8,013 nt of DNA from Campylobacterota bacterium (GTDB lineage Bacteria; Campylobacterota; Campylobacteria; Campylobacterales; Sulfurovaceae), in assembly GCA_030595845.1 (NCBI GenBank), contig JAUVCL010000087.1, positions 1 to 8,013 on the forward strand, read 5' to 3'. Below, one piece after another: positions 7,452 through 8,013 of this stretch. Every line of letters starts with the position of its first letter. Position 1 is the first letter of the stretch. Made by a program: the position numbers and the translations under genes. The notes under the pieces were generated by a model, which worked only from the letters and a program-made list of their open reading frames with translations, ran no database searches and had not been told where the DNA came from.

Positions 7452-7496
7452 TATACTATACTGTGTATCACTTCTTTTTCATATAACTATACTATA
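7452..7496. repeat. Direct repeat TATACTATA in the thiI / FIST divergent promoter region
   Basis: The 9-mer TATACTATA occurs at 7452-7460 and again at 7488-7496, 36 bp apart. The second copy overlaps the -10 box of the rightward gene and the first lies upstream of the thiI -10. They could be operator half-sites or simply chance in AT-rich promoter DNA. Confidence 0.35.
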
Positions 7497-7498
7497 AT
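7493..7498 (+). promoter_or_regulatory. Candidate -10 box for the FIST-domain gene
   Basis: A perfect TATAAT lies at 7493-7498 on the plus strand, with a T-rich stretch (CTTCTTTTTC, 7471-7480) in place of a defined -35. The expected start near 7505 gives a leader of about 29 nt to the ATG at 7534. It lies back-to-back with the thiI promoter, about 60 bp apart. Confidence 0.55.
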
Positions 7499-7533
7499 AA
7501 GAGTTATGCATTATGATTGGGGAAAATTATGAT

Positions 7534-8013
7534 ATGAAAAGTTTTAATACTTATTATACAACAAAAGAAAATTTAGAATCATTTATAAAGGATGAGAATA
7601 TACAAAATTCTTCTTCTCTTTTGATCCAGATTTTTTCTGCCCTGACCGATAGAAATTTCATCTCGACACTACTCTCAGAATTATCGCTATTTTTACCTGA
7701 TGCTGTGATCATTGGAACCACTACAGATGGTGAGATCATGAATGGAAAGGTTTCTTCAGGAAAAGTTGTGCTCAGTTTTACTCAATTTGAAGAGACTACA
7801 CTTAAAGTAGCAGCCACAGAACATGAAGCAAATGGTTTTTTCTCTGGGAAATATTTGGCAAAAGAGTTGATAAGTGAAGAGAGTAAATTATTTATTGCCT
7901 TTGTGGATGGTTTGCATACGAATGGAGAAGAATTTCTCAATGGTATAAGTACTGTAAATGATGATGTCCTCATTGCTGGAGGTCATGCAGGAGACAATAA
8001 TAAAATGGTAGAA
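7534..8013 (+). CDS. FIST-domain sensory protein, N-terminal 160 residues (runs off the right edge)
   Basis: The frame is open from 7534 to the window end. It reads as the N-terminal part of a FIST domain: an initial alpha/beta segment, GTTTDGEI at residues 61-68, FVDGLHTNGEEFLNGI at 123-138 and GGHAGD at 149-154, the typical FIST signatures. FIST domains are regarded as ligand-binding (perhaps amino-acid-sensing) modules of bacterial signal transduction and are often fused to methyl-accepting, histidine kinase or GGDEF/EAL output domains; the output part here is beyond the edge. No signal peptide or membrane segment is seen, so it is probably cytosolic. Start choice: ATG at 7534 has GGGGAA (7519-7524) 9 nt upstream. 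An in-frame ATG at 7513 would add seven residues but would lie only about 8 nt from the predicted transcription start with no good ribosome binding site. Transcribed divergently from thiI. Confidence 0.88.
   Translation, partial: MKSFNTYYTTKENLESFIKDENIQNSSSLLIQIFSALTDRNFISTLLSELSLFLPDAVIIGTTTDGEIMNGKVSSGKVVLSFTQFEETTLKVAATEHEANGFFSGKYLAKELISEESKLFIAFVDGLHTNGEEFLNGISTVNDDVLIAGGHAGDNNKMVE

Noticed and set aside
7554..7973. Two minus-strand open frames of about 60 codons opposite the FIST gene
   Set aside because: They are antisense to a continuous plus-strand frame with FIST signatures and have no supporting start signals.
1..8013. Mobile element, CRISPR array, tRNA/rRNA or novel defence system
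   Set aside because: No transposase, integrase, spaced repeats, tRNA-like fold or unusual gene cluster was seen; composition appears even across the window.

Overview
The window looks like ordinary chromosomal DNA from an AT-rich bacterium. The style of the SufB, SufD and ThiI proteins, the low GC, the sharp TATAAT -10 boxes without clear -35 boxes, and the mix of a SUF operon, a large MscS-type channel and a FIST-domain protein suggest Campylobacterota, with the Sulfurovum/Sulfurimonas group my best guess. That placement is inference from protein character; no 16S or marker comparison was possible.

Layout: positions 1-3892 (minus strand) hold a compact iron-sulfur cluster assembly operon, read sufB, sufC, sufD, sufE and then a small unidentified gene cut by the left edge. 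The genes overlap or abut by 4, 1, 0 and -1 nt, so they are almost certainly co-transcribed and translationally coupled. A plausible promoter lies in the 150-bp gap upstream of sufB. Positions 4043-5875 (minus) encode a 610-aa MscS-family mechanosensitive channel with a signal peptide and a long extracytoplasmic N-terminal region. Positions 5933-7393 (minus) encode ThiI, the two-part (PP-loop plus rhodanese) tRNA 4-thiouridine/thiazole sulfurtransferase, most likely starting at a GTG. From 7534 to the right edge (plus strand) is the start of a divergently transcribed FIST-domain sensory protein.

How they fit: SufE and ThiI are both acceptors of persulfide sulfur from a cysteine desulfurase, and SufB/C/D build Fe-S clusters from it, so sulfur trafficking is the theme of the minus-strand genes. 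No cysteine desulfurase (SufS/IscS) is present in the window; it must be encoded downstream of the left edge or elsewhere. The MscS channel between the two has no obvious functional link.

I found no tRNA, rRNA, CRISPR array, insertion sequence or phage feature, and no gene-free stretch longer than 300 bases. I see no convincing undescribed system here; the points worth a second look are start-site, regulatory and edge questions.
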